Assembly (NCBI GenBank): GCA_008973525.1
Contig: WACJ01000111.1
Location: 434,001-498,000, forward strand
DNA length: 64,000 nt
Origin: Stenopsyche tienmushanensis
Lineage: Eukaryota > Arthropoda > Insecta > Trichoptera > Stenopsychidae
Direction of reading: 5' to 3'
Part shown: positions 36,001 through 47,594 of the stretch, piece after piece
How the letters are laid out: the number at the start of each line of letters is the position of its first letter
Numbering within the stretch: the first letter of the stretch is position 1
The notes under the pieces: model-generated
The model's input: the letters and a program-made list of their open reading frames with translations, nothing else
The model's database searches: none
Told to the model about the DNA's origin: nothing
Program-made: the position numbers and the translations under genes

Positions 36001-37195
36001 CGAAATAATATTTATATGCGTGGCAAAAATTACAAATTGGTGCTATGCCGTTCATGATCAAATGTATAACGATCAACCAAAATTATAGTATACATTATTA
36101 TAATTTTATTATTTTTTTTTAATATTTTACAATCAAGGCACCGATTTGAAATCCGCCCTAAATAAATACATATTGGCCATGGGTAAAAATTATTATTGAT
36201 ATTTTAAAAAGGGATTATTTATTAATTTATTTTGCGAAGAAGGGTAGATTTTGTAATATTTAGATTTAAGATTTTATGGAAAATTAAAAAATATTGACTA
36301 TTATTATTATAAACTAGCATAATTTAATCATTGAAGAAATGGCCAGAAAAATCACCAGGAACGGTCTGAATGGCCGCCGTTATATATTTTAATATATTTA
36401 TACAAAAAAAAAAAATTAAAAAATCTATACAATATTGGCACAAATATTATTCATTTTCTACTTTTAAAAATGAGATCAGTATATTTTTGATTTAGTTATT
36501 GGAATCTTTGGATTTTTTGACAAAAAATTATTATACGGATTTTTTTTTTTTAGATTAAAAGCAATATACACGGGGTCAATCCCTGTAATGCCATTATGGC
36601 TACAATCACATATTTCCGATATACTAATTAAAAAATATTACTGAAACTGTACACGCCGAAAGAAAACCGAATATTAATATATATTTATAAATATATAATA
36701 AAAAAAACATTTTTCACTGTATTTTCATTACATGAAGGCGTTTGCGTCTCAGGACGCGATCGCCAATCGCGTCGCCCGCGGGCCGATTCAAACTCACTGA
36801 ACGCAAACCCGAACGGTCGCCCGCGGGCACATCTTTCATATGTACATGTATAAATATATATAACGTAAAAAAAAACAAAACCAAATAATACACAATAAAA
36901 CAGTACGAATTAACTATAATTAATCATTAAAAAAATATTAAAATATGTCTTTTAACACATACAAGCATCGCATATTCCTATCAACAATATTATTTTAATT
37001 TTTGGTGATTAAACCTAATTGAAATCAAAATCGAAGTCAAATCGAAGAAGTTTTTGCCGGCGGGTGAGCCCACCACGAACCAACGCGGGGATGCTACGAC
37101 GGCCAACATCTACTTGCAGCACAGTCCAGCTGATGACGATATCGATCCTGTCGGTATCCATCGCAAAAGAACAACGAGGTTAAATGATTGTGGTT
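33075..37195 (-). other. probable long 3' UTR of the membrane-anchored protein gene
   Basis: This 4.1 kb stretch directly follows the stop codon on the - strand. It has no recognisable transposon or splice-supported exon, unlike the flanking DNA. It is rich in A/T runs and simple repeats (CAT repeats at 33959-33978, AT at 35745-35759, a long A-run at 35608-35625). Short GC-rich islands lie at 34550-34660, 35380-35560 and 36730-36835. AATAAA on the - strand near 33080-33090 could be the transcript end. This is inference only. Confidence 0.35.
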
Positions 37196-40100
37196 TCACC
37201 GTTTGGTCGTGGAGAGGATCTTCCATCCCAGGACGATCACGACAGCGGTCCAGAGCGGTCCTCCGAGGCGCGTCGACAGAAACGTCGATATCAAGGACGA
37301 CGACCCTTCTTCCTCTTTCTCGTCTTGGAACACAATCGGTGCTGATATCTCGGAAGCAACCTGCGAACGAAGAAACGAATGATTATTCAATCGTGCAATT
37401 TTATGGACGCTGAACAGCGCGGGTGGTTCCCACCCGACCCCCCGAATTAAAAATGTCTTTGGCGCCCGTAACCGAATTAACATCTCCGAATGAATGGGAT
37501 TAGGAGCAGATGGGGAAGAGCGTCAATCTCAACGGCGAATCCCGCGAGAATACAATTTCATTTAAATGCAGACGAGCGAAAGCGCTCTAATTGGATCTTA
37601 AAAATGTTTTGTACTATTTTAGCGTTGTGAATACACGCTTCGCAATTTTACATCATTGCGCGATTAAATCACTACACGGTTGATAAAGCTAAATTTGGAT
37701 CGACAACGCAACGCCCGGCTAGCTCAGTCGGTAGAGCATGAGACTCTTAATCTCAGGGTCGTGGGTTCGAGCCCCACGTTGGGCGCATTTTTTTTTTTTT
37801 TTTTTTAATATATTTTAATTTAATTTATATTTATATATTAATTTTAATACAAAATAAATTGCATGATTTAAAAAATAATAATAATAAAATAAATATTAAA
37901 ATTAAATGAGATTTATGACGATACGGTATAGTGTGTTTATTATATAGTCTTTGTTTAAAATATTTTAAATTTACCTTTTCATCATCTTGCACGGGTTGCT
38001 TCTTCGAACTTAAAGCTTCGTCGGTATTCAAGCGGTTGTCCTCTACTTTCGCTTTGACGCTTTTCTTCTTGGTTTCCCTCAAGCTGGTCGATCTTTTTCT
38101 TCGTCTCCTCTGCCGGATCGGCAAACTGGGACGACTTCCGATCGGGACGGTCGTACTCCCACAGAACACTTCGTCGTCGCCGAAATACGCCGTCTGTCCC
38201 AGATCGGTGTTGTCTCCGTCGAAGACTTCGCTGAACGTCCTCGAGGAGTGTTGATGGCTGCAGGAAGGACTCGCCGGCGGCGTTTGGAAGGAGCAGATAC
38301 GCCGCCTCGGGATGTCGTCCGATCCGTGCAGAAGAAGATCCGGCATCCTCGGCAGCGCCGAATCAGACAGCGGTCGAACTGCAACCATCAAAAATATACA
38401 TTCAAATACGATCGATCTATCAGAATGGGTGTCAATCCGCCGAACGAACCATCCCAAATCGACGGCCATAATAAATGTTGATTTTTAACGTCCATAATTT
38501 CCAGCATAAAAAAGGACGATTTCGTGATGGAAACCAGTGCCCATTTCGTCGGGCACAGGTGTTCAGTGAGAAGAAAAAGAAGAGGGAGATCATTGGAAAC
38601 CGGTTTGCGGAGGGAGACGGAACCAAAACAAAGATTAGGGGGACCTGTCCGTGATCTGCTTTTTTTTCTTCTCCTCGTGGTGTGTTCTTTTTACCTTTTT
38701 GCTTTTGTCCGTCAAGAAACTCCGAGAGGCACAATGGATATGTGCCCCAGTGTGCAAATGTAACTTCATGCGAGATTAACTACCTGCAGGACCAAAAAGG
38801 CGCTCCATAAAAAAAGAGCGGATCCTATTTATACAGCGTCCATTGTTCGCATTCAATTATGCGTATGCGTTCGAGTAATTAAGATTTCGACAAATAAAAT
38901 AAATGCGTGCATAACGCGACATTATGGGCACACTGTATGCAAATCCGCAAAAAAAAAATATAAAAACAAATTTATAACCAAATTAAAAAAAAAAAAATGT
39001 ATTCCTATTTATAGATATTGGTTATATATTTTTTATACGGAAATGTTTTATTTATATATATGTAATTATTATGCAAATTTTAGTTTGGATCGCTGTCAAT
39101 AGATGGCAGCACGCATTTCAATTTCGCCGCGTCGAGCTTTGTCGGATATTTGATGAATTTAAAGTCCATCATTGAAAACCACGGCCAGGTATTAAAGCTC
39201 AACATTTTCCCAGAAGAAGAACAAAGGATTATAAAGCGAATTACCATAAATGCGAGTGGCAAGCATAATCGTCCCAAGACGTGTAATTAACGCACATCCC
39301 GATGCATCCATCCCTAAATCGAATATCCTCGATCGGCAACAAAGAAGGACATCGGACGAATTTCCGAAAAGTCAATGCGGCTGATTTTAGAACACCCGAT
39401 GCAAAAATAAACAAGGCGACTGTGCCATGTCTCTGGGCTTGTGCAAATGTAAATTCATAGAATAAATTATCATTTGTAGTAAAATGAAATCATAATATAG
39501 TATTTTGTTATACGCTAACAATTACAACCACTGCCACGTCATACGAGTGCAGCTGCAAGCAATTTTCTGCAGTGACGCAACTTGCATTTTGTCTGCAACG
39601 CAGTAAGAATTTATTTCACCGGGGCAACAAGTGATATTTATCCGAGTATTTGCCGAGTTCGGTCCGGATCGAATGTGCCAATTTTTTTTTTTTTGTGGAG
39701 ATTTACATGCAATGTCAGGGATTCGAACGCCGATGGCGTGATTTCTGTAAGCGAATGAATCATTCGCGTGCGGAATTATGCAATTGTTTCCGATCGGTCC
39801 GTCGGCGGCTGGACGTTTCGGTCAGAGTCCGCGCGCCGTCTTCGATGCCGACATTGAAAATTTGCGGGCGGTAAAAGCGCAAAAAGCGAAAGTCGAAACG
39901 TCAACGCGCCCAACAAAGACGAACGCGACACGTCGATATGAAAACTCATCGTGCGATTCTAACAACATTGACACAGTGAACTTGATTTGGGTTCACCATG
40001 CGAGCTTCGGAATAAATTTGCAAAAAAATTATGATTTGCCGCCTTTTTTTAATGTCGATGATGTCTATTATTTGATTGGATGAATCATGTATTTAATCTC

Positions 40101-40728
40101 AAATATCGATTGTATTTATCATGTAATATCGAATGACTGATTGAGCGAATTTGTGTTTTTTTTTTTTTTTTTGAGATTCACTCGATTGAGGTTTGACAAA
40201 CACAAACACGCAAAATAACAAATCGGGATTTTACCAATTTAATTTTATTTCAATTTGCATTAATATCAATTTTACAAGATCATTGCCGAATACAGAAAAT
40301 TGGATATGAAAAATGACATTATAATCAAATGAAGTGCGTTTCGAGTCATCGTGATGATTCTGGTCCGTCAATATTTTTCGCTTATTTATTTGGACATTTT
40401 AGCGGTTTTTTAATTGATGCGATAAATTTTACATGGGGAAGCATGTTTATTTTGGACATGTTTAGTTATTTTGCTAGGCAAAATTATGCTATAAATGATT
40501 ATTATAAAATGTGTACAAAAGTTCAAAGATCATGTTCGTTTTTCGCACTAGATGTTGTGGATCTGGGATAGCGTCCCTAGGGGACTCACCTCTAGGAGTT
40601 GCAGCATCAGATCCTCGAGCAGTCATTATGGTTCTGAGGAGTTCGCACAGCTCCAGCAGCAGACGATTCAACAGTTCGTATCGGGCATCAGTGTCCTCAT
40701 CGGATGGCAAGTTGAATGCGATTGCCAT
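37196..40728 (-). CDS. basic tail-anchored membrane protein, 235 aa, three exons
   Basis: Exons on the - strand are 40728-40590, 38378-37975 and 37360-37196, joined by GT-AG introns of phase 1 and phase 0. The ATG at 40728 opens MAIAFNLPSDEDTDARYELL, leading into a leucine-rich helix (residues 18-36). Exon 2 (residues 47-181) is Ser/Pro-rich and probably disordered, with a strongly basic run RQRRRRKR at 135-142 and KKK at 150-152. Exon 3 ends with an acidic stretch (DEKEEEG) and then a hydrophobic segment (about 216-230, PLWTAVVIVLG) with short basic tail WKILSTTKR. With no signal peptide, this is the layout of a C-tail-anchored protein of ER or mitochondrial outer membrane. I do not recognise the family. 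Exon joins match in phase throughout, so the gene model is strong. The function is unknown. Confidence 0.85.
37361..37974 (-). other. intron 2 of the tail-anchored protein gene, containing a tRNA gene
   Basis: A GT-AG phase 0 intron of 614 bases. A complete tRNA-Lys gene lies inside on the opposite strand at 37713-37785. Confidence 0.8.
37713..37785 (+). tRNA. tRNA-Lys (anticodon CTT)
   Basis: A 73-base cloverleaf with acceptor GCCCGGC pairing GTTGGGC. The D-arm is GCTCAGTCGGTAGAGC, and the anticodon loop CTCTTAA gives CTT, which reads AAG. The variable loop is GGGTC, the T-loop TTCGAGC and the discriminator G. The A and B boxes are intact. A run of about 20 T starts shortly after, a strong Pol III terminator. 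It is nested antisense in intron 2 of the tail-anchored protein gene. Confidence 0.97.
38379..40589 (-). other. intron 1 of the tail-anchored protein gene
   Basis: A GT-AG intron of 2211 bases (donor AGAG|GTGAGT, acceptor TGGTTGCAG). It contains two GC-richer islands, 38520-38760 and 39650-39960. The open frames over them (38432-38763 and 39650-40083) have no splice support, so they are more likely regulatory or CpG-rich DNA than coding. Confidence 0.75.
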
Positions 40729-41330
40729 TGTTGTTTTTTTTTATTTTTAGTTTTTTTTGTTGTTAAAATGCACTTTTTTTTATAAAAACACTATCACCGC
40801 ATCGACTAAACACAGTTCTATGAAGTTTAAAGCATCACTGTTCATTAAACATTCGGTCTCCTCTCCCTGTAGGACTGATAGTCTATATCGTTGTGGATGG
40901 TATATATTATCACGAAAAACACGACGATAAACTCCTGGACAGAAGGTCGCAAGCAGCTCAAATTTGAAGGATAAGCAGCCAAAGAGGCCATTGCGAAAAT
41001 ATAATTGTCATTAATTTAGTAAGTTGTTCAAATTTGCAAGTTTTCTTAACTTCTCAAAGCTCTAACAACACACGTCCGTTCCGAAGTCAATGCGAATGAA
41101 CACTGACTGCGAGGAATAACGCTAGCAACTATCAACTAACTCTATTGCTCTCTCTCTATGCCCCCACCACTCGTCTCCCCGCCCTACACATCTCACACAC
41201 TCACACACACTCACACACACGACTCCTCCCCTCCCCCCACTCACGCACTACATCCTCACGCGCGTATACTACGTCACACTCCTATCCGTAAATAATACAT
41301 ATTACAACTAAATTGACTAAACTTACCGCT
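40729..41330 (-). promoter_or_regulatory. probable 5' UTR and promoter region of the tail-anchored protein gene
   Basis: Upstream of the ATG is a pyrimidine-rich, relatively GC-rich stretch with CT/CA simple repeats (41145-41230, such as 'cacacactcacacacac') and CG-containing words to about 41280. It lacks transposons. No TATA box is evident, as in many broadly used insect promoters. The exact start site cannot be placed. Confidence 0.35.
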
Positions 41331-42160
41331 AAAGGCGAAACAGTTCAAATTTTTGAAAATATTACTTATCAATAGTTGAACATCTTCAATGGGTTATATT
41401 AAACCTATAAATACCGTCCGCAAATATTTCCGAAAAATACCAAAAAAAATCATTATTTCGCGTTCAGATTGATAGAATTTAAAGCCAGCCAGTTGTTTTC
41501 AATCAGACAATGTTGTTTTTATTTATTTTGCTGTATTTTAATTTTTGAATGCGGTTAGTAAAATTATCATTTCTATTCTATCTGTCTTTGTCGCACATGT
41601 AGATACGTGCGCAGACAGGTTACGCGCATGCGCTGCCCCGCCTCTATTCTGTGTATACATAGCATAACGCAACCAGCACCAATTTTAATATATTATACAC
41701 ACATATCTATTAGCAATTTTTTTAAATTAAAAACTAAATGTAAAATAAAAACAATGTATAAAATAAACTTTTATATAACCTAACCTAATGCTTGAACATA
41801 AATTATAGTGAAATAAAATAAAGCAGTTGAATAAGATTATTAATTCTCAATATTTATAATTTCATTCCAAAGCAAACGACCATCATCAATACAAATGTTT
41901 TATGTATATTTGTATGTCCACCACTTATCATCCGCAGGGCCGTAACAAGAGGGTGGCAAAGCAGGCACCCGCCACGGGCGAAATTGGGCTTGGAGAGCAA
42001 AATGCAGAAGTCCTACCCGCTCGAGAGTTACACATGGTTTTTATTTTACTTGACCACCCTACTTTACATGAATCAACACTGATTGATTCTGTGCGTTTTT
42101 ATAATATATACTAAACTGTCTAACCCCTTCGGATAACTTCGTTTTGAAGTTATATGAAGC
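41331..42160. other. AT-rich intergenic DNA
   Basis: Only a short frame at 41902-42114 is present, including a stretch with 'gggccgtaacaagagggtgg' that looks repeat-derived. No gene is supported. Confidence 0.35.
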
Positions 42161-42162
42161 CC

Positions 42163-42385
42163 CAGCGTATATGAAGCTTGTACATAAATATATAAACACT
42201 GTCGATAGCATACAATTTCTTTGAGTAAACATAAACAATACACTTGGAATCGATTCATTATATCATTCACATATCATTATTAGTCGATAAATTTGGGTTA
42301 ACGATCTATAATATACAATCGTACGATGTACGCATGATACTCTCTCCGTGTCTGTTTCTCTCCAAGCTTAACGTGTGTGCATCAA
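42163..42385 (+). mobile_element. piggyBac-type MITE (family A), partial copy
   Basis: Shares 'gcgtatatgaagcttgta', 'cattcacatatcattattag' and 'cgatgtacgc' with the full copy at 7838-8207. Both TTAA ends are missing or altered. The left flank instead carries 'ggataacttcgttttgaag', found in the 30.7 kb repeat family, so it is composite. Confidence 0.6.
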
Positions 42386-43857
42386 CCCATTTTAGCATTT
42401 CAGATTTGGATCTAATATTTTGTCTTATTTTATCAACGTAACTTATTATTAAATTAATTTTCGCATCTTTAGAATTAGTTATATTGTTGTTGTAAAATAT
42501 TATTAAAAATGCATAATATAAATATTATATTATGCTTATATAACCAAAATTAATTTAAATTGTCAAATACCTAAACGATTCCCGGCCCATTTCGGGGTCA
42601 AATCGTTCATTTAAGGCTGTCTTGCGTCCTCTTCAAATATGATTTATTAGAGCACTACCCTTTAACATATAACAAGTCATGTTTGGGGTTAATTATTTAC
42701 TCCGGTATTCGATGCGATGATGGAGAATACCCTTATATGCAAATTATCAATAAAACCATTTTAAATTTTATACACGTCAACGTCACTCAATTTTAATAAA
42801 GAGCCGTTTTGTGGTAATTCTTGTTTAAATTAGTGTTAAATGATATGTACAAGGATTAATTTGTTTTCATGGGGGGGCCACATTCGATTACGATTAAATT
42901 CAATTTACACTCCCCAATTTAGATTTTTGTACATGTCAAAATTACATTTGCTCGAATATAAACTCATCGCTAAGTACAATATAATTTTTACTAATAGGAA
43001 CTTCTAATGTACAAAATTTTAATAAAAAGCATATATTTTTACTGCCGAAATATTCATATTTATAAATTTTATTATTTAGGGAAAAGGATCTTCATTATAA
43101 AACTTCAGATGCCATTTACACAAAATTTGCTTAATCACACTCTTCTTCTGCCATGGTTTTCTGATATGCCACATAAAGTAATGAATGCCTCATTGCTTAA
43201 CTTCAATAACCAAATCAAAATTTACAGAAACACATTCTGCAAACGCACAAAAATACCTGTCGGTATGACGTCGGCGTGATACCGTTTTAAGCGCCGTTAT
43301 TTTTAGGATATACGCACATATAAATACCAAAACAAGTCTAAACAAATTGACCAAAGGCTTGTTAACAGCCCTTAGTAAAATAACGCCGAGGGCTCATTTG
43401 ATGTGTGTTTTTAAAATATATGCACGCATTAATAGATTGATCAGTAGAAAGTGCTTAAATATTTCATAAATGCTTATACAAATAACGAATTTCACTGCGA
43501 ATATGAACTTCATTTAGACTTATTTAAAAAGAGATAATTTAGATTTTAAATTTTTTTACGATTGTATTGATAAACTCATTTTGTGCATGGAAATGATGAT
43601 TTTTATTTTTTTTAAATTAAGATCAAGATTAATTTAAGTAATGCGCAATGCTTACGTCATGTACGTGAAATCGCAAAAAAACAAATACGATAATTAAATG
43701 ATGTAAGCCTGTATAAATAGTGTTAATTTAAAATTATTCTAATATTGTAAATATTCACAAAATAATATATTTTCTGTTGTATATAAAAATATGTATAAGG
43801 ATTAGACCGTTTATTATTGAAGAATGAAATATGATATACGAAGCACTGTGTTATATC
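42386..43857. other. AT-rich intergenic DNA
   Basis: The frame at 43007-43279 has no motif. No transposon boundary was recognised. Confidence 0.35.
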
Positions 43858-44640
43858 TAGGGAATCCCGGATAGTTTTAGGTGCTCATGAATCTCGGGAT
43901 TAGCAAACGTAATCCCGAAAAATTCAAAATTGAAATTTTTATCTAACAAAAATCGTACATCTCACCAGCACATTGAAGTCTACTAAATCGAGACATTCTC
44001 GCCGAAATCTGAACGCTTGGAAACAGTGGCGTAAGTACTAATTGATGAGCATAGGCGACGCCTAGGGGCAATAATTGTCTAATCTATTTATACATATATA
44101 GAGTACATATACATTTTTCAAATTGTTATATTAACATATCCTTACCGATGATGTATTTACTACACCTCGAATCTAATAATGGGAATATCGATATGAAATA
44201 TAATAGATACGGGATTCAGAATTTTTGTATTCATCCGTAATATAATTACGAATCACATCAAAATATATTATAGTATGTAAGTATTCACCTGCAGCGCGGG
44301 AAATGAATAGTTTGCCGGGAAATCGGGAATTTTTCGAGTTTTAGTCCGTATCTCAGCAGATAGGAATTTTATCAGTCACATTGATGGTGTTATATGAAAA
44401 TGGGGGCTCACGCGGTCATCAACTCATTATTTTCCAAGTAATATTTGATTTTTTTTTAGTGTTTTATTTATCTATTTTTGAATTGTATTTTTAATTTTTC
44501 TTAAGTAAACAAAATTCTTTCCCTTTCAAATTATTTCTTACACTAAAAAAATAAATAAATGGACTTATTAGTAATTTTTTAATTTCTTAACTTATTGAAA
44601 ATCACGGGATCGAAATTTTAGCTCGGGATTGGATTCCTTA
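43858..44640 (+). mobile_element. hAT-family non-autonomous element (copy 1)
   Basis: Starts TAGGGAATCCCGGAT and ends with the inverted GGATTGGATTCCTTA, giving 10-base inverted ends with one mismatch. The interior matches 49890-50700 (for example 'gaacgcttggaaacagtgg'), but most of the transposase C-terminal coding segment kept there is deleted. The flanking 8-mers (gttatatc and gtcaggtg) do not match, so no target duplication is preserved. Confidence 0.65.
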
Positions 44641-45230
44641 GTCAGGTGTATATAAAATTGGTATATTAAAGATAAATTGCTTGTATCGTTTAATTAATGT
44701 ACGAATTATATTTCTTAACAATGGTTTTGTATCACTGAAAATGGGCGTGACTTTAGAATCATACGATTTACTAACACAGTTAGGATGAGACAAATGTATA
44801 CAATAAACATGATCAAACATGACTTAATTACTATATTTGACATTTTTTGCAATAAATACATTTTAAAATAATGCAACCCGCTACAAAATAAGAATCCTTA
44901 ATTTAACACATTATGTAAATCAAAAAAGAAATCAATGAAATATCGAAACAGCTTTATATTTATTCATCTTGCAAAAAAATGTTTTAGTTAAAATCCGCAT
45001 AAAAATGATAAAAAGTTGATATGATAAATATGGCAAAGCCATAGAAATGGACTTTTGAATATAAATTACCATATAAAAGATATGAAATCTATCAAAATAT
45101 AATAATAACACAAATATTATTGTTTAAAAAATATATACAAGTGCTGATTTTTCCTTCATAATTGATGGATGAAAGTATCCAAACCTTTATCAACAGAAAT
45201 ATTTAAGATTTGACAAGGAACGTTTATATG
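44641..45230. other. AT-rich intergenic DNA
   Basis: Nothing recognised. The - strand frame at 44638-44820 overlaps the hAT end and has no motif. Confidence 0.35.
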
Positions 45231-45557
45231 TCTATACGTATAACTTATACATAAAAATGAATCTCTGTTTGTTCGTATGTAATGCGCTGCTATACCGTTC
45301 ATCAGATTGCGATAAAACTTTGTCCACGTATTTCTAACAATTGCGCGAGTAACATAGGCATAGTAAAAATATTATATGGATACACCATGTTGGCGCGTAT
45401 TGGTTAAGCCGAGCTGTGTGCGAGTGTACACTTTTGGATCCCAGCTCTTCGGCCCGCGCTACACGTGACCTGAAGCAATAAACCATGTACTGCGTGTTTG
45501 TATTCAAATAATTATTAAGCGCTTATGGCATTACAACGCATGCCGGGTGTTCGCTAG
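45231..45557 (+). mobile_element. short non-autonomous Helitron
   Basis: Starts TCTATACG and continues with 'cataaaaatgaatc', 'tgtttgttcg' and 'gattgcgataaaactttg'. It ends 'gccgggtgttcgctag' followed by T (CTRR end at 45554-45557). It shares the internal 'cgcgctacacg' and 'tgaagcaataaacca' with 20949-22012. It is about 330 bases and non-coding. Confidence 0.7.
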
Positions 45558-45558
45558 T

Positions 45559-45780
45559 GATATATAAAAATGAATATTTGTTCATAAGTTTGTTTACTTG
45601 AGAGTTTGTTTGCGAACTATACATTCCTATACCGTTCATCCGATTGCGATGAAACTTTTATGATTTATCGGGCGAATATCCAAGAAGGTTTCTAAATTAG
45701 CACAATCATTGTTTGTGAGCGGAATTTGTTTTGCGAGACCTTTAACTAATACACGATTTACGAATTGTTTTGACGTAGTT
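45559..45780 (+). mobile_element. second Helitron 5' fragment in tandem
   Basis: Begins immediately after the CTAG end of the first Helitron with 'atatataaaaatgaatattt' and has 'cgttcatccgattgcgatga'. No 3' end with CTRR was found downstream, so it is truncated. Head-to-tail joins like this are a known Helitron habit. Confidence 0.6.
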
Positions 45781-46314
45781 TTTGAATTTTTACTGCAATC
45801 AATACAACACAAATACATTTTGTATATACAGAATCGTTGAATATACCAGGGATTCAACTAGAACTGAAACGAAAACCGGTAAAATCGTTATTTTAGTCGG
45901 TACGAAAACCGGAACTGAACAGATTCGAAAATATCGATTATATTGGTTTGATACGCGATTTTGCTGATTTTTGGTTTGGTTGTTTACGTATATGTTAAAC
46001 CTGTTCATTTTCTTGTTAAATCGATACTTTAGATAATATTGTTATCAACCCAAATTCCAGCTTGCAATCTTAAATAATCATTATGTATTTTGTAGTTTCG
46101 GCAATATTATTAATGCAGAATGCGTTTTTTATATAAGAAGAAATACAGTGTTCTAAATTAAGCTACAAAATAAGTTTTTATTACAAATAAAACCATTTAA
46201 AATAAATAAAATTGAATCACTTGGATCGATGATAATTTCATCGCTCAGAAAGATGAGCCGATTTACTCAACGCTAAAAGTATAATTCGAGTCATTGACAG
46301 ATTTTTTATTGATC

Positions 46315-46450
46315 TTTTTTATGCGATTTTAAAGTTATGCGGTTTTCAAAAATAATGAAACCTATCCCTCATTTTTCTATAGAGAATAAAGCTTTTTTTA
46401 TGCGAATACGCGTAAAAAAGTCAGGATCTGCGTAAAAATGACTCCATATC
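46315..46450 (+). mobile_element. Tigger-like terminal fragment
   Basis: Carries 'tatgcgattttaaagttatg' and 'atgaaacctatccctcattt', matching the left part of the element at 53750-54553. The termini are not preserved. Confidence 0.55.
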
Positions 46451-46500
46451 ACGATCTGCATTTAAAAAAAATAATGGTTAAATCGTTGCGTTAAGTTTAA

Positions 46501-46916
46501 CCCTTTGGGTAGTATATTTGGGTATATTTGTATGTCCGCCACTTATCATCCGTACAAATTCACTTATTTATCAGGGCTGTCGCAGCGTGTATGAAACTTG
46601 TATTAAAATAAATAAACACTGTCGTTAGCACACAATATTCGGGCATATTTTAGCTTAAGCATAAATAATTCTCATGAAATACACCTGAAATCGATTCATT
46701 ATATCATTCACATATCATTATTAGTCGATAAATTTGGGTTAACGATCTATACAATCGTACGATGTACGCAAGATACTCTCTCCGTCTCTGTTTCTCTTCA
46801 AATTCAATGTGCAAGACACTCTCCGTCTCCGTCTGTCTCCGAGCTCAACGTGTAAGAATTCTCTTTCTGAATTATTGGAATTCGGACACAGCTCTGTGCC
46901 TTACCTCTTTAAGAGG
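46501..46916 (+). mobile_element. piggyBac-type MITE (family A), full-length copy
   Basis: Flanked by TTAA (46497-46500 and 46917-46920). It begins CCCTTTGGGTAG and ends CTCTTTAAGAGG. It is longer than the 7.8 kb copy because a block with 'gactctctccgt'-like sequence is repeated internally (around 46775-46850). Confidence 0.75.
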
Positions 46917-47157
46917 TTAATCAGCGATTTTAAAAAAGACGATTTTAACACAGAAGGATGACGAATAAATTTTTGCTGGCTAAAATAGACTTTAAATAAA
47001 GCAATTCTAAGATAAATAGGTAGTGTTTATATACAATACTCAAAACTTCACCTTAAAACCGTCATCACTTTTTTATTTGTGGTTGTAATTGCACGAAAAA
47101 CTGTTTTTGTATGTTGCAATGTATTTTTGATCTAAATAAACCATTATTTGGTGCAAT

Positions 47158-47594
47158 TGGCTTAAAGAAAATTAGTTTTGAGCTTCCAAAGTCACAAAAA
47201 ATGTGCCAACGAATAAGTAATGTCAACTTCTAAATTCTCTAAACAAAAAACTAACAACTATTTTGAACTTAGTTTAATTTTAAAATGTTCTCTATATTAT
47301 ACCCTTTTCACCGATATGCTACATGTCATACAAATCATTCAATAAGTCGTTAAATTTGAAGTAGCACTTCCTCTCTCATTTTTGCAAAGGCGGCGATTAT
47401 TCTTTCAATTTGGGTTTCTTGTGTGAACACGGCCCTAATCCGTGGCTCGCACGGTCTTCAGACCTGACACCACTGGATTTCTTCGTCTGGGGACAACCCT
47501 GACATTTACGACTTAAGATCTACGTGTAAAATGTAGCAAAAGACCCCCCTAACTTCCAAAAAAATGTTGTCGGTCGATGTGCAAAGCACCCTGT
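47158..47594 (+). mobile_element. Tc1/mariner-superfamily-like DDE remnant (copy 2)
   Basis: Matches 14803-15404 over most of its length. It keeps PWLARSSDLTPLDFFVWG (47440-47493), a C-terminal DDE-region phrase. The right end 'gcaaagcaccctgta' looks like a terminal repeat. It has multiple stops and is dead. Confidence 0.55.

Noticed and set aside
37054..37413. 119-codon + strand frame
   Set aside because: Antisense to exon 3 of the tail-anchored protein gene, where the - strand frame has correct splice phase and a membrane anchor.
38432..38763. Open frames on both strands in intron 1 of the tail-anchored protein gene
   Set aside because: No splice sites fitting the neighbouring phases, and both strands are open because of composition.
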